Assembly (NCBI GenBank): GCA_964006375.1
Contig: OZ023264.1
Coordinates: 13,402,225 to 13,466,224, forward strand
Length of the DNA stretch: 64,000 nucleotides
DNA from: Tillus elongatus
Lineage: Eukaryota; Arthropoda; Insecta; Coleoptera; Cleridae
Direction of reading: 5' to 3'
The position numbers were made by a program, and so were the translations under genes. Every line of letters begins with the position of its first letter. Positions within the stretch are counted from its first letter, which is position 1. Below, piece after piece: positions 11,735 through 23,352 of the stretch. Under the pieces are notes generated by a model. It ran no database searches. It saw only the letters and a list, made by a program, of their open reading frames with translations, and was not told where the DNA came from.

Positions 11735-13008
11735 GTAAAATGTACACACAAACAGTATGGATTCCGTCAGCGCAGATCAACTGCCGACCCCCTTTCCTTT
11801 ATCACCCATTTTGGAACAAGTCTATGGAACTACACGGTAAATTCCCTAGACATATCCAAAGCATTCGACCAGAACTGGCACGCAGCGCTGCTTAATAAAC
11901 TTCTGGTCTATGGCCTACCACCAAAACTCTGTATCTGGACAGCAAATTTCCCCTCCAACCGGAGCATTTCTGTTGTCGTGGATGGACATTCCTCTAAACT
12001 GTATCCAAATAATGCAGGAGTCCCTCAAGGTTCAGCTTTAGCCCCTACTTTGTTTCTGCTCCACATCAATGACCTCCTCTCTAGCACATCCAACCCAGTT
12101 CACAGTTACGCGGACGACAGCATTCTCCACTCAAATATACAATCCTGTCTTTTTAGCCCAATTAGATAAGGATCGCAGACTCATGGAGGGTTCTGTCTCC
12201 GTGGATCTCCAAAAAATATTAGACTGGGGAAGTAGAAATCTTGTACAATTCAACCCCACCAAATCTCAGTCTTGTTCTCTATCTCATAAGAGATACACCA
12301 GCCCTAGACCCATCAAAATAAACAACCGATTTATTTAAAGCAATGAGTCATTTTCACTTATTGGCATTTCTGTGGAGCGAAATCTCAATTGGCACCAACA
12401 TGTCACATCATTTGCAGAAGCGGCTGCTAAGAAATTAGGTTTCGTCTTCCGGGCTCGCAAATACCTTGCACCAGCTAATCTCTATACCTTATATACTTCA
12501 CAAATAAGACCAAACCTCGAATACTGCTCCCATATCTAGGGTGCCGCTGCCGCTTCTACACTCGCTATCCTGGACTCCATTCAGAAGAGAGCTATACGTC
12601 TCATCGGTGACCCTACCCCTCACCCAAAGGCTGCCATCCCGTGCCGTGCCGTTGGTTATCTCTCTCTCTCTCTCTCTTTTATAGATATCTGCACGGGCAC
12701 TGCTCAGAGGAGCTTTCTTCCATAGTTCCTCCACCTGCTGCCCCCAACAGATCTACCAGGGGAACAGAGCGAATTCACCCTTTTACTGTCCAGGTCACCA
12801 GATATAGAACATCTTGTTATGCCTGCTCTTTTGTCCCGAGGACTTCCAAGTTGTGGAATTCCTTGCCGGCACATGTTTTTCCCTCTCCGAACCCCCAAAC
12901 CTGCAAGTCCAATATTAACAAGTTGCCTCTTTCCACCTTGTCGACACCCACGGTAGGATTGTATTTAGGCTGTGAGCCCCCGTGGTGTGTTGTTGAAAAA
13001 AATAAATA
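11735..13008 (+). pseudogene. LINE A, reverse transcriptase to 3' end
   Basis: Starts inside RT (QYGFRQRRSTADPLSFITHF), then SLDISKAFDQNWHAALLNKL, GVPQGSALAPTLFLLHINDL and the catalytic SYADDS at about 12107-12124. The thumb and C-terminal tail follow (LYTLYTSQIRPNLEYCSH, GHCSEELSSIVPPPAAPNRS, PRTSKLWNSLPAHVFPS). It ends near 13005 at 'gtgttgttgaaaaaaataaa'. Frameshifts lie near 12160 and 12640, and there are stops. A (CT)n stretch at 12660-12678 sits in the tail. 5'-truncated copy. Confidence 0.88.
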
Positions 13009-13483
13009 GACTAAGAAGCAAAATTGTAAGTTGGTTAGATTAAAATCAGCTCACTTTAAACTTCACGTGAGCTGAGCAGAGAAGCAGTGCTATTACTAAA
13101 AACAATAGAAAAAAGGAAGCTTGAGAAAAATAGAGATACGTTTATTGTTTTTGTAGACGTGTAAAGAGCATTTGGTAACCTGCATTGGAAAATATTGTTT
13201 CATAACGAGGGATATTTTTGAATAAGGTCCGTTTTTTAAGAAGATGAGTTTTATGCACAAAAACAAAAGCATTTCGTATACTATTACCATTTTTAACATC
13301 CTACCTTTGCGAAACCGGATTTTCTGCGTTGGCTGCTTTGAAGACAAAAAATAACTAAACATAGAAAAAGAGCTTAGAGGGCCATTTTCTAATATTAAAC
13401 CGTCTGTGTTTGTTTGTAAATATTGGCAATGAATTAGACCAATGTCACTTAAATAACACAGGGATGTTGATGTACGTCTATAT
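13009..13483. other. Unassigned sequence upstream of the solo LTR
   Basis: The last 45 bases ('accaatgtcacttaaataacacaggg') resemble 14670-14700, so the LTR landed in or near a small dispersed repeat. Confidence 0.35.
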
Positions 13484-13953
13484 TGTTACAAAGCACTTCA
13501 ATAGATGTAGGTGCGGTGTTGCCACATCTCCAGAACTTCCCCAACATCTGGGAATTTTTGCACAATCTGACAACACCGCCTCCACGCCCCCTGGGGGTGC
13601 CTGGGGTGACCCCCCCACAGGCGAAGTCTCAACCCTCTAGGACCAAAAATAACGAAGTTACCAACTTGTACCCCGTCGGAACGGATAACTGAGGTCTGCG
13701 CATTCCGAACACCCTGTATATACACCCTGTATACGCAGAGAACCCTTACACCCTGTATACGCAGAGAGATCTTATAGTACGAGAAACACCTCTTGTGTAA
13801 CATAGAAGTGATGACCACATTTGGATCACCTGTATATACATCCCCCTGTATACACACGGGACCGATCTGTATTCACAAAACCTTCTAGCAAAAGAAGGTC
13901 CTGGAACATTCTGGAATAGAACGCTCGAGAAACGAAGTGGGAGGTGCGACGGC

Positions 13954-13961
13954 TATATAAA
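13954..13961 (+). promoter_or_regulatory. TATA box of the solo LTR
   Basis: TATATAAA in a GC-richer context. A TTCAGT initiator-like motif lies about 30 bp downstream (13987-13992). Confidence 0.55.
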
Positions 13962-14071
13962 GATGGAAGTAAGCCAGTTCAGGCAGTTCAGTAAGATAAT
14001 GTTGAAGCGACTTGAAGAAGCAGTAACTAGTGTAAAGTGTGTGCAGATTAGTGATTGTAAGGCCAGATAAA

Positions 14072-14191
14072 CTAAGTGTTTTGTGAGAGAGACATTCTAG
14101 ACCTTTATTGTATCCATATTTAGACAGTAAATTAGGTGTTTTGTGAGAGAGACATTCTAGAACTATTATTGTATCCATATTTAGATAGTAA
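14072..14191 (+). repeat. 60-bp tandem duplication inside the LTR
   Basis: Two units, each with 'gtgttttgtgagagagacat' and 'tattgtatccatatttaga', offset by exactly 60 bp (GTGTT at 14076 and 14136). Confidence 0.85.
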
Positions 14192-14196
14192 ATAAA
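14191..14196 (+). terminator. LTR polyadenylation signal
   Basis: AATAAA just after the duplicated block, about 55 bp before the LTR end. This is where an R/U5 border is expected. Confidence 0.5.
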
Positions 14197-14256
14197 GTTG
14201 TTTTGTTAAAATTAAAAGTCTCACTTATCCAGAACCCGGAGAAAACGCAACAATAT

Positions 14257-14985
14257 GTTAACAATGAAATAACATGCCGCATAGAATCATATAACAAATT
14301 ATTCCTTAAATAACACAAAAAAGCAGACAAAAAATTATAAAACACAACCGCAAACAGTGTCCTCTACAAAGACATACAGACAAACTCCCCAGTGTTTAAT
14401 CGAAAGTCTCTGCATTTAAAATTCCCTTACCTGCTTCTGAAAAGACCGCGTGTTGTTTTAAGTATTCTTCCTAAGAAGATTATGAAGATAACAATTCAAA
14501 CAACGAACTACACAGAACCTGACCTATCATATTCATCGACAATTTGTTATTCAAATTTCTAACGATAATTTATATAATAATGTATATAAGGTATATAATG
14601 TATATAATTTATATAATGTATATAATGTAAGTAAGTTATATAATGTATATATTAACAATGAAACAGGCCAATGTCACATAAATGACACAGGGGTGTTCAG
14701 GTTAACAATAAAAATAACATAACAAATACCATCATATAACAATTAATAGAATTTTTCCTTAAATGACACGTAAAAGTTAAAAAAAATGATTATAAAACAC
14801 ACAATATAGTTGAAAAGAAAAGTTGCAGAATACAGATCTAAATCCGATATTGTTTTTTAGAAACACCAGGTGCACAAGGTTTATACCATGGTAACTATAT
14901 TACTATACGGAGCGCATATTACTAAATAAAAAGAAAATAAAAGATAGTTGAGTTGTAGTTTATATGTAAAAATCATCTACAGGGT
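14257..14985. other. Low-complexity and small-repeat region
   Basis: 14567-14657 is degenerate 'tatataatg' repetition. 14257-14340 and 14695-14785 are related direct repeats ('aacaaat', 'ttccttaaat', 'attataaaacac'). No gene. Confidence 0.5.
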
Positions 14986-14989
14986 ATTA

Positions 14990-16261
14990 CGTTTTGTTTA
15001 AGATAATGCTTTTTACTCTCTTCTTGAAAGCTGGTAAAGTGTCTACATTTCGTACATCCTCTGGCAATGCACTAAGCAACTTGCAGCCATTATAGAACAG
15101 TGACTTTTGGCACAGAACTGTGCGATGTTTATCAGTTTGCAGGTTATTTTTACCTCTTGCAGTATAGCCATGTTCAACTGCATTTAGTGTGTATCTGGTC
15201 TTGTTTTGAAAAACATGGACTAGCACTTCCAGGATGTAGATGCTGGGAGTGCAAGGATACCCTGTTTCTTAAAAGTGTTTCTGCCAGTGTGTCTATGCGG
15301 GATATTGAATATGATCCTCATTACTTGTTTTGGTTCTTTAGAAACTCTATTTGCTTCACCTGCTAACCCCCAGTGTATAATACCAAACCGTAGTTGTGAG
15401 TATAAACACACATAATATAGTGACAACATGGTAGAGGTACTGCATCTTTGGATCAGTTCTCTTATTGCATACGAAATGGATGAGATTCGCGAGCAGAGTT
15501 CATCGATGTGGACATTCCACTTTAACTCACCAGCGATATCAAGTCCTAGTAATTTCGTAGATATCTGCAGAGTTACGGTTTGGCCATCAAGTACTTCATA
15601 TTGTCCAATATCTTTTTTTGATTTAGAGGACTTAAAAAGCACGCATCCTGTCTTATCCTTATTGAGTGCGAGTATGTTTTTATCAACCCAGTTGGTAGGC
15701 ATTTTAAAAGTTTTGTCAGCATCAGCCACAACGTCCGGAACAATATGTCCACCCATAAGAAAGTTGGTATCATCAGCATAAGAGGTGACCGTCATTCTGT
15801 CCTCCGGATTGATGTTGTTTCCAGATTGTGCGCTATGTACTGAAGTAGGCTGTTGGCATAAATAATGTACAGCGTAGGTTCAAGAACTGTTCCTTGTGGC
15901 CCCCCAACCGTCACTCCGTAAGTCCTAGATTAGTAGGTACTGGTACAGTTAGACATTACAACTCTTTGTGTTCTGTCCGTAAGATAGCTTCTAAACTAAT
16001 ACAATACAGTGCCTATTGGAGAAGTTCACAAAAACCCCCAAAGCTACCTCCTTTTCATCAATGTGTTCGACAATTTGCTCCACAATTTCAACACTTGCAG
16101 TTTCAGTGCTTCGTGCTTGTCAAAAACCATGTTGATATGGCGAAAGAAGTTTATTATCGCTAAGATAAGTTGTCAGCTTATTATTGACTATTTTTTCAAA
16201 GGTTATTGCCAAAGTGGGTGTTAGGTTGATTGTTGTTGCCCTTACTTGGTGAAACTGGTCC
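14990..16261 (-). pseudogene. LINE B, reverse transcriptase C-terminal half
   Basis: On the minus strand from high to low coordinates: LTPTLAITFEKIVNNKLTTY, LSPYQHGF, GGPQGTVLEPTLYIIYANSL, catalytic TSYADDTNFLMGG (about 15780), ALNKDKTGCVLF, LGLDIAGELKWNVHIDELCS, then SLFYNGCKLLSALPEDVRN and a stop near 14987. Frameshifts occur near 15225 and 15800. It belongs with the N-terminal RT block at 16926-17140 and the endonuclease at 18509-19577. The element has been split by two insertions. Confidence 0.85.
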
Positions 16262-16885
16262 ATACGACATGCAGACTTGGAGACTACTTCTCTGGTTTCA
16301 CTGTTGGGTTTCGGTTTTGTAGGTGAAGGACGTAGCCAGATATTATAATTAAATAAGTCAAAGAAAATAACTTTAACTATTTTTTCAAAAAAGTTGTAAT
16401 AAGATAATGAGTTGATGTATGTCGATATTTTCATTGTATTAGAGTCTGCTTTATTACTGTTATTGTTTCGTTATTTTATTATTGTAACTGTTATTATAGT
16501 TATTACTGTTATAGGCTTCTTCTATTTTTATGTTAAATATTAACGTACACCACGTAGACATTTTGAAAGCCTCATCTGTCATCTCTGTTTCATTTTATTG
16601 TCAATTTTGATGAATTTTTTAATCAAATATCATAACATAGCAACAGATCTTTATTTGTAGTTGTCATGATTTCGTGTTAATTAAATTTTTATCTATCTGA
16701 GAATGCTACCAAGCGGCGAAACTAGTCACAAAAAAGTTAAAGAACATCCTAGAACATCTAGAATTAACATGGGTCGCTTGCTCCGGTTAGCTTACGCGCT
16801 GGCTACTTGCGTCACCCACAGAAACGAAACCCAACAGTGAAGCCTGAGAAGTAGTCTCCAAGTCTGTATGTAGTTAGGCTGATGA
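16262..16885. mobile_element. Small TIR element inserted in LINE B
   Basis: Ends are inverted copies (CAGACTTGGAGACTACTTCTC near 16268; GAGAAGTAGTCTCCAAGTCTG near 16853) with 'cactgttgggttTCG' just inside each. The 624-bp block interrupts RT between YRPI-LTPT-like sequence and the upstream RT block. A relative lies at about 32110-32745, with the same right end. No coding capacity, so non-autonomous. Confidence 0.7.
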
Positions 16886-17419
16886 GGCTTGAATAATTTG
16901 TGAGTAAACCTATTTTGTATGTCGGTTATATATGAGCTTTTATTTTCGATGGAACAATACCTTTGGCCAACGACATGTTATATATGTGCGACAGTGGCAA
17001 AGAAAGAACAAACTTGCAGCGCTTAAGCAATGTGCTTGACACCTCATCCGCCGCTGCAGAACCAGATGATTTGAGGGTATTTATTACGTTCAGAACATTT
17101 TCTTGTGTAACACGTGAAAATTTAAATTGGGTGTTCACTTCCTATGTGATCTCCTCAACAAATGCTATATTTACCGTGGTAGCTAGATGGGCAGTTGCAT
17201 TTCGAACAGCAGATGAGAGAATAAAGTTGCCAAACTGGCCTCGAAGGTTCGCATATATGGCAGGGCATTCAGTTTGACATTTTAGGTTCCTCCCTATTAG
17301 TTCGTTAATGGTCTTCCACATAGTTTTTCTCTTGTTGTTGCTGATAATAATTTAATCAGCTTCGGTCTTCCCTACAGCTGCGATGAGTTGTTTATATTGT
17401 GCATTTACTGTTTTGAGCA
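16886..17419 (-). pseudogene. LINE B, reverse transcriptase N-terminal block and linker
   Basis: The minus strand reads LKPMLKTVNAQYKQLIAAVG (17360-17425), then NTQFKFSRVTQENVLNVINT, GSAAADEVSSTLLKRC and SHIYNMSLAKGIVPSKIK. This is the start of the RT palm and precedes the segment at 14990-16261. Confidence 0.75.
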
Positions 17420-17428
17420 TAGGCTTAA

Positions 17429-18495
17429 GGAAATTCCGATTTCCGCCATCAAGGTACGGGATGCGGAGGACGATATTAGGTTGACTAGGCCATATACGCC
17501 CAGGATCTCCAGTAGGGATCAGTGGAGGGAAAATGAGGTTGAATTCCAGCCCGCAAGCCTGGTCTGTTTCACCGACGAATCGCGACTGGAGGATCAACAA
17601 TCCTCCGGGGCAGGAATATACATCGAGGGCCTGGGGGTGCGCGAGAGTTACGCTCTCGGCGCATATCCCACGGCATTCGAAACAGATGTGTACGCTATCC
17701 TGTCTATGGCTAATAGACACGATGTGATGAGGAGCCCCGAGAAATGTGTGTACATTTTCTCGGATAGCCAGGCGGTCCTCTGGGCAGTCTGCGCGGCCAG
17801 AATCAGGTCAACACTGATTCAAGAGTGCGCTGACGCCCTCAAAGGACTAGCCAGGACAAAGGAGGTGCAACTGGTGTGGGTTTCGGGACACTGTGGCGTG
17901 GCGGGGAATGAGGTAGCGAATAATCTCGCAAGGCTTGGTTTCCGTCGGCAGTTCTGTCGCCCAGAGCCTGCGATAAGCATAAGTAGGTAGACGGTCTCTC
18001 TCGCCTTAGACAGGCGAACTGAGGAAGCAATGGAGAGGCACTGGGGGTCGGCTGGTGGCTGTTGGCAGGCGAGCGACATCGTGGAGGGACCGGACAGAGC
18101 TATCTAGCTACTCGGTAAGAGTCGACCTACACTTTTCCGCATCCTTGGGGTGCTGATAGGCCACTGTGCCCTCAAAAGACACCTCACATTGATATGCGTA
18201 GAGAGGGATCCCATTTGCCAGGAATGCCGCGAGGATGAAGAAACGTCCTACCACTAGCTGTGTGAAGGCGAGGCTTTTGGGAGTCTTCAAGCAGAATTGT
18301 TCGGATCGAGGACTCTGCAGGGGAATCAGGTAAGTACCGTCCAATTGAAGACCGTCAGGGCCTTCATTTCGAGATCGAGGCGGTTTGGTGACGGAACCGA
18401 GGAAGTGTAGAGCATGGTTGCTGGGGTTGGCAAAAAGGGCCCATTGTGGCCTACTAGCTTGGCGTTGGCCTTCCCACCACTGCTACTTACTAACT
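17429..18495 (+). pseudogene. LINE C, RNase H domain and C-terminal tail, inserted in LINE B
   Basis: RNase H motifs are clear: LVCFTDESRLEDQQSSGAGI (the usual DGS is DES), AFETDVYAIL, VYIFSDSQAVLWAV and VQLVWVSGHCGVAGNEVANN. After the stop at 17988 the tail continues (ILGVLIGHCALKRHL, DPICQECREDEETSYH) as in LINEs with C-terminal RNase H. It is flanked by near-identical 13-14 bp sequences, gagcataggcttaa (17415-17428) and gagctaggcttaa (18496-18508). Orientation is opposite to LINE B. Confidence 0.88.
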
Positions 18496-18508
18496 GAGCT
18501 AGGCTTAA

Positions 18509-19577
18509 ATGCTGAAAAATGTTGGGCAAACACACTATACAGTGCGACGACATGTTTCATCTCCTTAACTTCTGGCGTTGCAGTAGCTCGACATATCTTA
18601 TCTATTCTAATTTTTCTAATTGGAAAACATGCATTAAAATGGTTGCTGAATGTTGCCAGGAAATTGTTATAAGCACCTTCAGGGGAGGTCTCTTGGAGTA
18701 CGTTTGTCCATGTTTCGTGTTCAAGCAATCTGATGAAGGTGACTATATTAGCGTCACTAATTATTCGTTTAGTGACTGTTGATCCGCCTGCACCGCACTT
18801 GGCATTGGGAATCCGTATGACGGTCACCAAGAAATGTTTCCAAGTGTTGGCTGAGCATTTAGGTAAGGTCTTTTTACTGACAAGGAAATTATCAATGTAT
18901 GCAGATAATGTGGGCGTCATACGTGTAGGTTCATGTATGGTGATTTTCGTGCCATAACTGTCAAGGTTGTCGCGAAATAGAGAAGTACTATCTACAAGCA
19001 TATTAATATTAAAGTCACCTCCGATTACAATTTGAGAGTACCGGCTCATTGAGTATATTGTTCGGAGGATTGTAGCTAGGGCACTCAAAAACGCTTCACA
19101 TATTTCCATGTTATTACCTGGGCGGTGGTATATGTACATAACTAAAAGACCGGAGAAAAGCTCCACAGCGCTGCATTCACAGATATTCTTGATACTCAAC
19201 TTGTTCAGTGCCTTTGCGGGTGTCGCCTTTACGTGCAGCCTTGCATATATTGCAACACCCCCATGTTGATTTAAATCTCGGCAAAAGTGATATATTAATG
19301 TATAATCAGTTATGAGTAATGCATCAAGTTGTTTCCTGGATTGCCAGTCTTCAGATATTAGGAGTAGCTCGGGATCTTCGTCTTGTACAACCATCTCCAG
19401 CTGATGAATTTTGGAATGCAGACACTGCATGATCTGGTGTAAGAGCATGATTTGGGTATGATTTGCATTGTCAGGTTGTCTAGTATATACGTATATTTCT
19501 TGCTGTTGTAGAAGTGCTTGGTGGTGGTGACATAGGTAGGTAAAGGTAGGTGAAGGTGACATAGGTAGGTGATACAA
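18509..19577 (-). pseudogene. LINE B, endonuclease domain
   Basis: An almost open frame of an apurinic-type endonuclease: LLISEDWQSRKQLDALLI (family: SETW), HGGVAIYARLHVKA, SQIVIGGDFNINML and TPTLSAYIDNFLVS, then a linker rich in basic residues that is cut by LINE C. The expected C-terminal SDH catalytic histidine is not evident near 18835 (WKHFLVTVIRIP aligns there). The start at 19577 is only the first Met; the real 5' end is unknown. Confidence 0.82.
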
Positions 19578-19983
19578 TCTTGAGAGTTCTCGACACCGTT
19601 GCAGATAGCTCGTACATTTTTTTGTTCGTTCTTGCGAAAAACTTTGCTCAGCAAGAGAGGCCCAAGGGAGTCACATTATTCATATAGTTTTTAATTTAAT
19701 ATTGATAAGTTAATTTTTAACTACATCGTGCATTACTGATATAATCCTATATAAGTACATTTTGTTGCTTTTTTTAATAAATTAAACAGGTTTTTTGGTA
19801 ATATATTTTTTATTATTGTTTCTCAATATGCTTGCGCCTCCCATTTCGGTTTAGCCCCCCCCTCCTCCCCCAGGAGGACGCGCTTCACAGTTTGAGAATC
19901 GTTGAATAATTGTTAAATTTCCAGGCTAATTAGATATTAAGGTATTTTCTAATTTTGGAAATATATACTGATTAAAAACATAC
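19578..19983. other. Unassigned intronic sequence
   Basis: AT-rich, with one C-rich patch at 19853-19873. Nothing recognised. Confidence 0.4.
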
Positions 19984-20084
19984 CTGTGGTGGATTTTGCT
20001 AAACTAGTATTGTCACTAAAGGTTTGAAAGTAATCACAGAATGTTGCATAAACAACAACTGAAATATAAATTACAGCGACAAAC
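19984..20084 (-). CDS. nrf-6-like acyltransferase gene 1, exon 4
   Basis: 101 nt between acceptor TGTTTTAG and donor CAG|GTATGT, entered in phase 2 and left in phase 1. It encodes a single membrane helix (FVAVIFISVVVYATFCDYF) and a short polar tail (SDNTSLAKSTT). This is the helix that separates the extracellular nrf domain from the acyltransferase domain. Confidence 0.87.
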
Positions 20085-20288
20085 CTAAAACAAACGGTCA
20101 CAAACACAAATTAGTGAAAATTAATAACGTATACATTAAAACAAAAATAACGAAAATAAAGAAAACATCAATAAACAAAAATTAGAGAGTTAAACAAAAA
20201 TAAAGATAATCATGTAGTAGTAAACAAAAGTTAGGAAATCTAAAAAAAAAATATTTTTCTGAAAAATAAACTAGTCACAAATACTTAC

Positions 20289-20539
20289 AGGACTATAACG
20301 TCAATTATTCTCACTGTATAAATATTATCATAATTCTTACAATCTACTTCAAGTATGTTGGCGCTTAAACCAATGTTTCTGTATTTACTGTTGTAACATT
20401 CCAAAATAGAATTGTTCATGTTATTAGGACTGAGGAAATAATCTTCATTAATGAGAATCTGATGTCTGCAGAAATCTTCAACACAAATGGCGTGAAATAA
20501 CTCATCGTGATTATAGAAACGTGACTCATTTTTAGTTCT
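20289..20539 (-). CDS. nrf-6-like acyltransferase gene 1, exon 3
   Basis: 251 nt between acceptor CTCTTACAG and donor CCT|GTAAGT, entered in phase 0 and left in phase 2. It encodes the second half of the extracellular nrf domain: YNHDELFHAICVEDFCRH (family: H..L.HGICV..C), a variable segment with two further cysteines (LECYN, VDCKN), then the approach to the membrane. It joins exon 4 to make a split Leu codon. Confidence 0.88.
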
Positions 20540-20786
20540 CTGTAAGAGAAAAATTAGTTAAAAGAACGCTTAAAATAATATGATATTTTATGTCAATGAA
20601 AGAACACTTTATACCTTATATTAAAGAAGTTTGGGAGTTCGACTCTGTACTTAATACAGAACGGTGTGTTTATTGTTATCTCCAACAAAAGCAAAATTTA
20701 CAGAAGCAATATTGGTTATTAATTTTGAACAATGCAGTTAAAGTTAACTAGTGCTTAGCTTGATCACACAGTTATCTATCCATCCA

Positions 20787-20788
<2 letters not shown>

Positions 20789-20838
<50 letters not shown>
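20789..20838. repeat. (TA)n microsatellite
   Basis: About 50 bp, directly abutting the terminus of the mariner-like element that starts at 20839. Confidence 0.95.
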
Positions 20839-20840
<2 letters not shown>

Positions 20841-21780
20841 CTGTCCCACGATGAACGCCTGCGATTGATTTCTCGGAAACTAAATTTTGGAAAATTTTGA
20901 AATTTTGCAGCTTACTGAAGTCGATAAGGGCAACTCGGCTAAAATATTTAGAAGATGGTGGCACTTCCGGTTATACAGGGCGTTGATGTTAACTTGTTTA
21001 TTTTAAATAGGACACTCTATATATTATAGGATTTTTAGATAACACGTAAAATTTTCGAAACATTTTATGTATAATGTCCTATACCTAAGTCCAGTCGTTT
21101 TTGACATATCTCAATTTTTATGTCAAAAATGACGTTTGCAGGAATAAACACAACTGTCAATTTTTCCTATATGAAAGCCATTATCATTTAATTAGATTTG
21201 ATTTCCTTGTAGAAGGGGATCTACTTTAGTGGCTTGTAATGTTATTTTGATAATAAATAAATACAGGTGATCAAAACTAACATTGAAAATTGATTTGAAA
21301 AATCGTTAGAAGTCTTTTTTTTCAAATGGAGACCCCCTATTTTCATAATTTTATCTTATTCAGCATTAAAAATAAAGGGTAACTTTGTGTAAGGTTGTCT
21401 ACGCCAAAAATTTCAGTTTTCGAAATATTGCCACTTTAACATTTCTAAATTGTAAAAATGTTATACGGCTTTAAGTTTTGTTATTAGTTAGCCATGACGG
21501 TGAGGCACGTTAAAAGCAAACTATCGAGCACTACAGAAACGTCACCATTTGTTGTCATTTGACAATTATTAATTAAAATCATGCCGTGGCGACTGAATTA
21601 TACCCACGAAGATTATTTCAATTTGTTCACTATCTATGGCAAATATAACAAAGTTTTATCGAAAGCTTATCTCCAAATTCAATTAGAGCGGCCACCCCTG
21701 AAGAACTAACTCGGAGATGCCAAAAATGTAACGATTCACTTCTTATCTGAAATCATTACTGGTGCAAAATACACTTAGAA
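20839..21780 (+). mobile_element. Mariner-like element, 5' half (copy 1)
   Basis: Begins GGCTGTCCCACGATGAACGCC. The long leader matches the second copy at 42745-46140. At 21581 an ATG opens MPWRLNYTHEDYFNLFTIYG, which resembles the start of insect Tc1/mariner-type transposases, and the frame closes by about 21709. The rest of the transposase is not present downstream. Confidence 0.6.
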
Positions 21781-22971
21781 AGCTTCCAAGTATCTAAATA
21801 ATACCAAAAACACTATCTATAATAAATATTGCAAGTTTTAGGTTTCAAAATAATTTTGATGAAAATTCGCTAAGAAATTCTGTATCGTAAGAACCGTACT
21901 GAATCCCCTATAATATACGTCGAAATTTAAATATTGAAAGACGTTGCATTTTTGTTGGGGAAAATGAATGTCTCTATTGTCCTGAGATTCTAGGTAAATA
22001 ACAGCTGACGTAATTATGATGAAATCTAGAAAAACGGTTACAGAACGGTGGACCAAGTCGATTATTGTTTGAAGGTATGTATAGAAGACGGCGTGGCTTC
22101 GCCACCGATTCGAGGTCTCGTTTTATCTCATTCGAAGAATGGAGGCTAGAAAGAGCTCGCGCACAGCCACTAACAGGTCACGGTAATAATTTTTGCGTGC
22201 AGCGGTTAGGAATTGCAGAACTCGACACATTAGCAGAGAGTCTCTGCCTGACGCTGGTCGGATAAACACCCCTTAGTTTCGGTGGCCATTAAATTGTCTT
22301 AAAAGGGGGTGATAATTTTTTTTCTGTTATCTGTACTACCTTATGATTATTGTCAGTGATTTTAGAGTTTAAATAAACATCGTATTGATTATAAAAAAGC
22401 GAATTTAGTTGTGGTTCCTTGTTCCGACCTGCTGATTTCTTGCCTTATTCAGAAAGACTTCCTGGTTATTACCTAGCTTTAAGTCAATTGGCAGTGAATT
22501 TCACTTGGGCCAATTCACGTTTTAAATTGCGATTTGCAAAGTTTCCGTCAAGGGAATTTAGAACATCGACATAGTTGTCAAATGGTTTCCTAATATTGGA
22601 GCAATAAGTCCACCAACCCAATTGGAGTCTCTCAACCTGTCTCAGGTGCTCATAGTTGATCCTACTTGAAAAGCATCTTCATAGGGTCATCAGGTAACTC
22701 AATACAGGAACATTGGCTGAGTCTGTGTAACTCCTTTTTCTCTGAACCGGTAGAAATTTTCATGCAAGCAATCCAATATCTGAAGCCTCATACATTGAAC
22801 TTTCCAAAATAACGTAAACAAATTCGAACTTGAACAGTGTCAGCGGGATGCTATGAGAATGACTAAATTTGCTGTTTAATCTGTTGAATTTTGTCTGTAA
22901 ATTTAAACACATAGTTTTTGAAATTGTATTTAGTAAATTTGGTCTGTAAAATATATATTATTTCTAAATGT
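21781..22971. other. Unassigned sequence in intron 2 of gene 1
   Basis: A GC-richer block at 22070-22270 carries a 66-codon frame with no family I recognise. AATAAA lies at 22371. It could be a fragment of an LTR, but there is nothing firm. Confidence 0.3.
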
Positions 22972-23043
22972 CATAACGTCTGGCTTTGACATGGGTAAAG
23001 GAATTTAAAGGCTTTTACTACCAGACAAACTGATTTATTCTCA

Positions 23044-23090
23044 AAACCCTACGCGTTTCAACACATTATCGTGCCATCTTCAGGGGTTTA
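23044..23090 (-). ncRNA. Hammerhead-ribozyme motif, copy 1 of pair
   Basis: On the minus strand: helix I AAACCC ... GGGTTT (6 bp), core CTGAAGA, helix II GGCAC/GTGTT, core GAAA, self-complementary helix III ACGCGT, then A at the cleavage position. All conserved core bases are present. Confidence 0.75.
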
Positions 23091-23307
23091 GACAAATTTC
23101 CTGTCTCAATTACAGAAAAATGCTGTATAAAATGTTGTCAAAGTTTGGCTTTTCATCTGACTGAAGATCTCGACAACTTTCCATAAGTTTTGGTGACGTC
23201 AGCCAACCTCGCTGAGGTGATATAATTTACAAACGTCATAACGTCTGGGTTTGACATGGTTAAAGGAAATTAAATGCTTTTACTACCACACAAACTGATT
23301 TATTTTT

Positions 23308-23352
23308 AAAACCCTACACGTTTCAACACATCATGCCATCTTCAGGGGTTTA
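23308..23352 (-). ncRNA. Hammerhead-ribozyme motif, copy 2 of pair
   Basis: Same layout as copy 1 (AAACCC/GGGTTT, CTGAAGA, GAAA). Helix II is a little shorter and helix III is ACGTGT, a G-U variant of the palindrome. Confidence 0.7.

Larger units (their letters stand above)
13484..14252 (+). mobile_element. Solo LTR of an LTR retrotransposon
   Basis: 769 bp with TG...CA ends (TGTTACAAAGC ... ACGCAACA) flanked by a 4-bp ATAT direct repeat (13480-13483 and 14253-14256). It has a TATA box, a downstream AATAAA and a 60-bp tandem duplication near its end, and no internal coding region on either side. This is the expected product of recombination between two LTRs. A 4-bp duplication suits the Ty3/gypsy type, but no pol gene is left to confirm it. 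Confidence 0.8.

Noticed and set aside
22065..22265. 66-codon Arg-rich frame
   Set aside because: No family resemblance, no splice context and no codon pattern beyond local GC richness.
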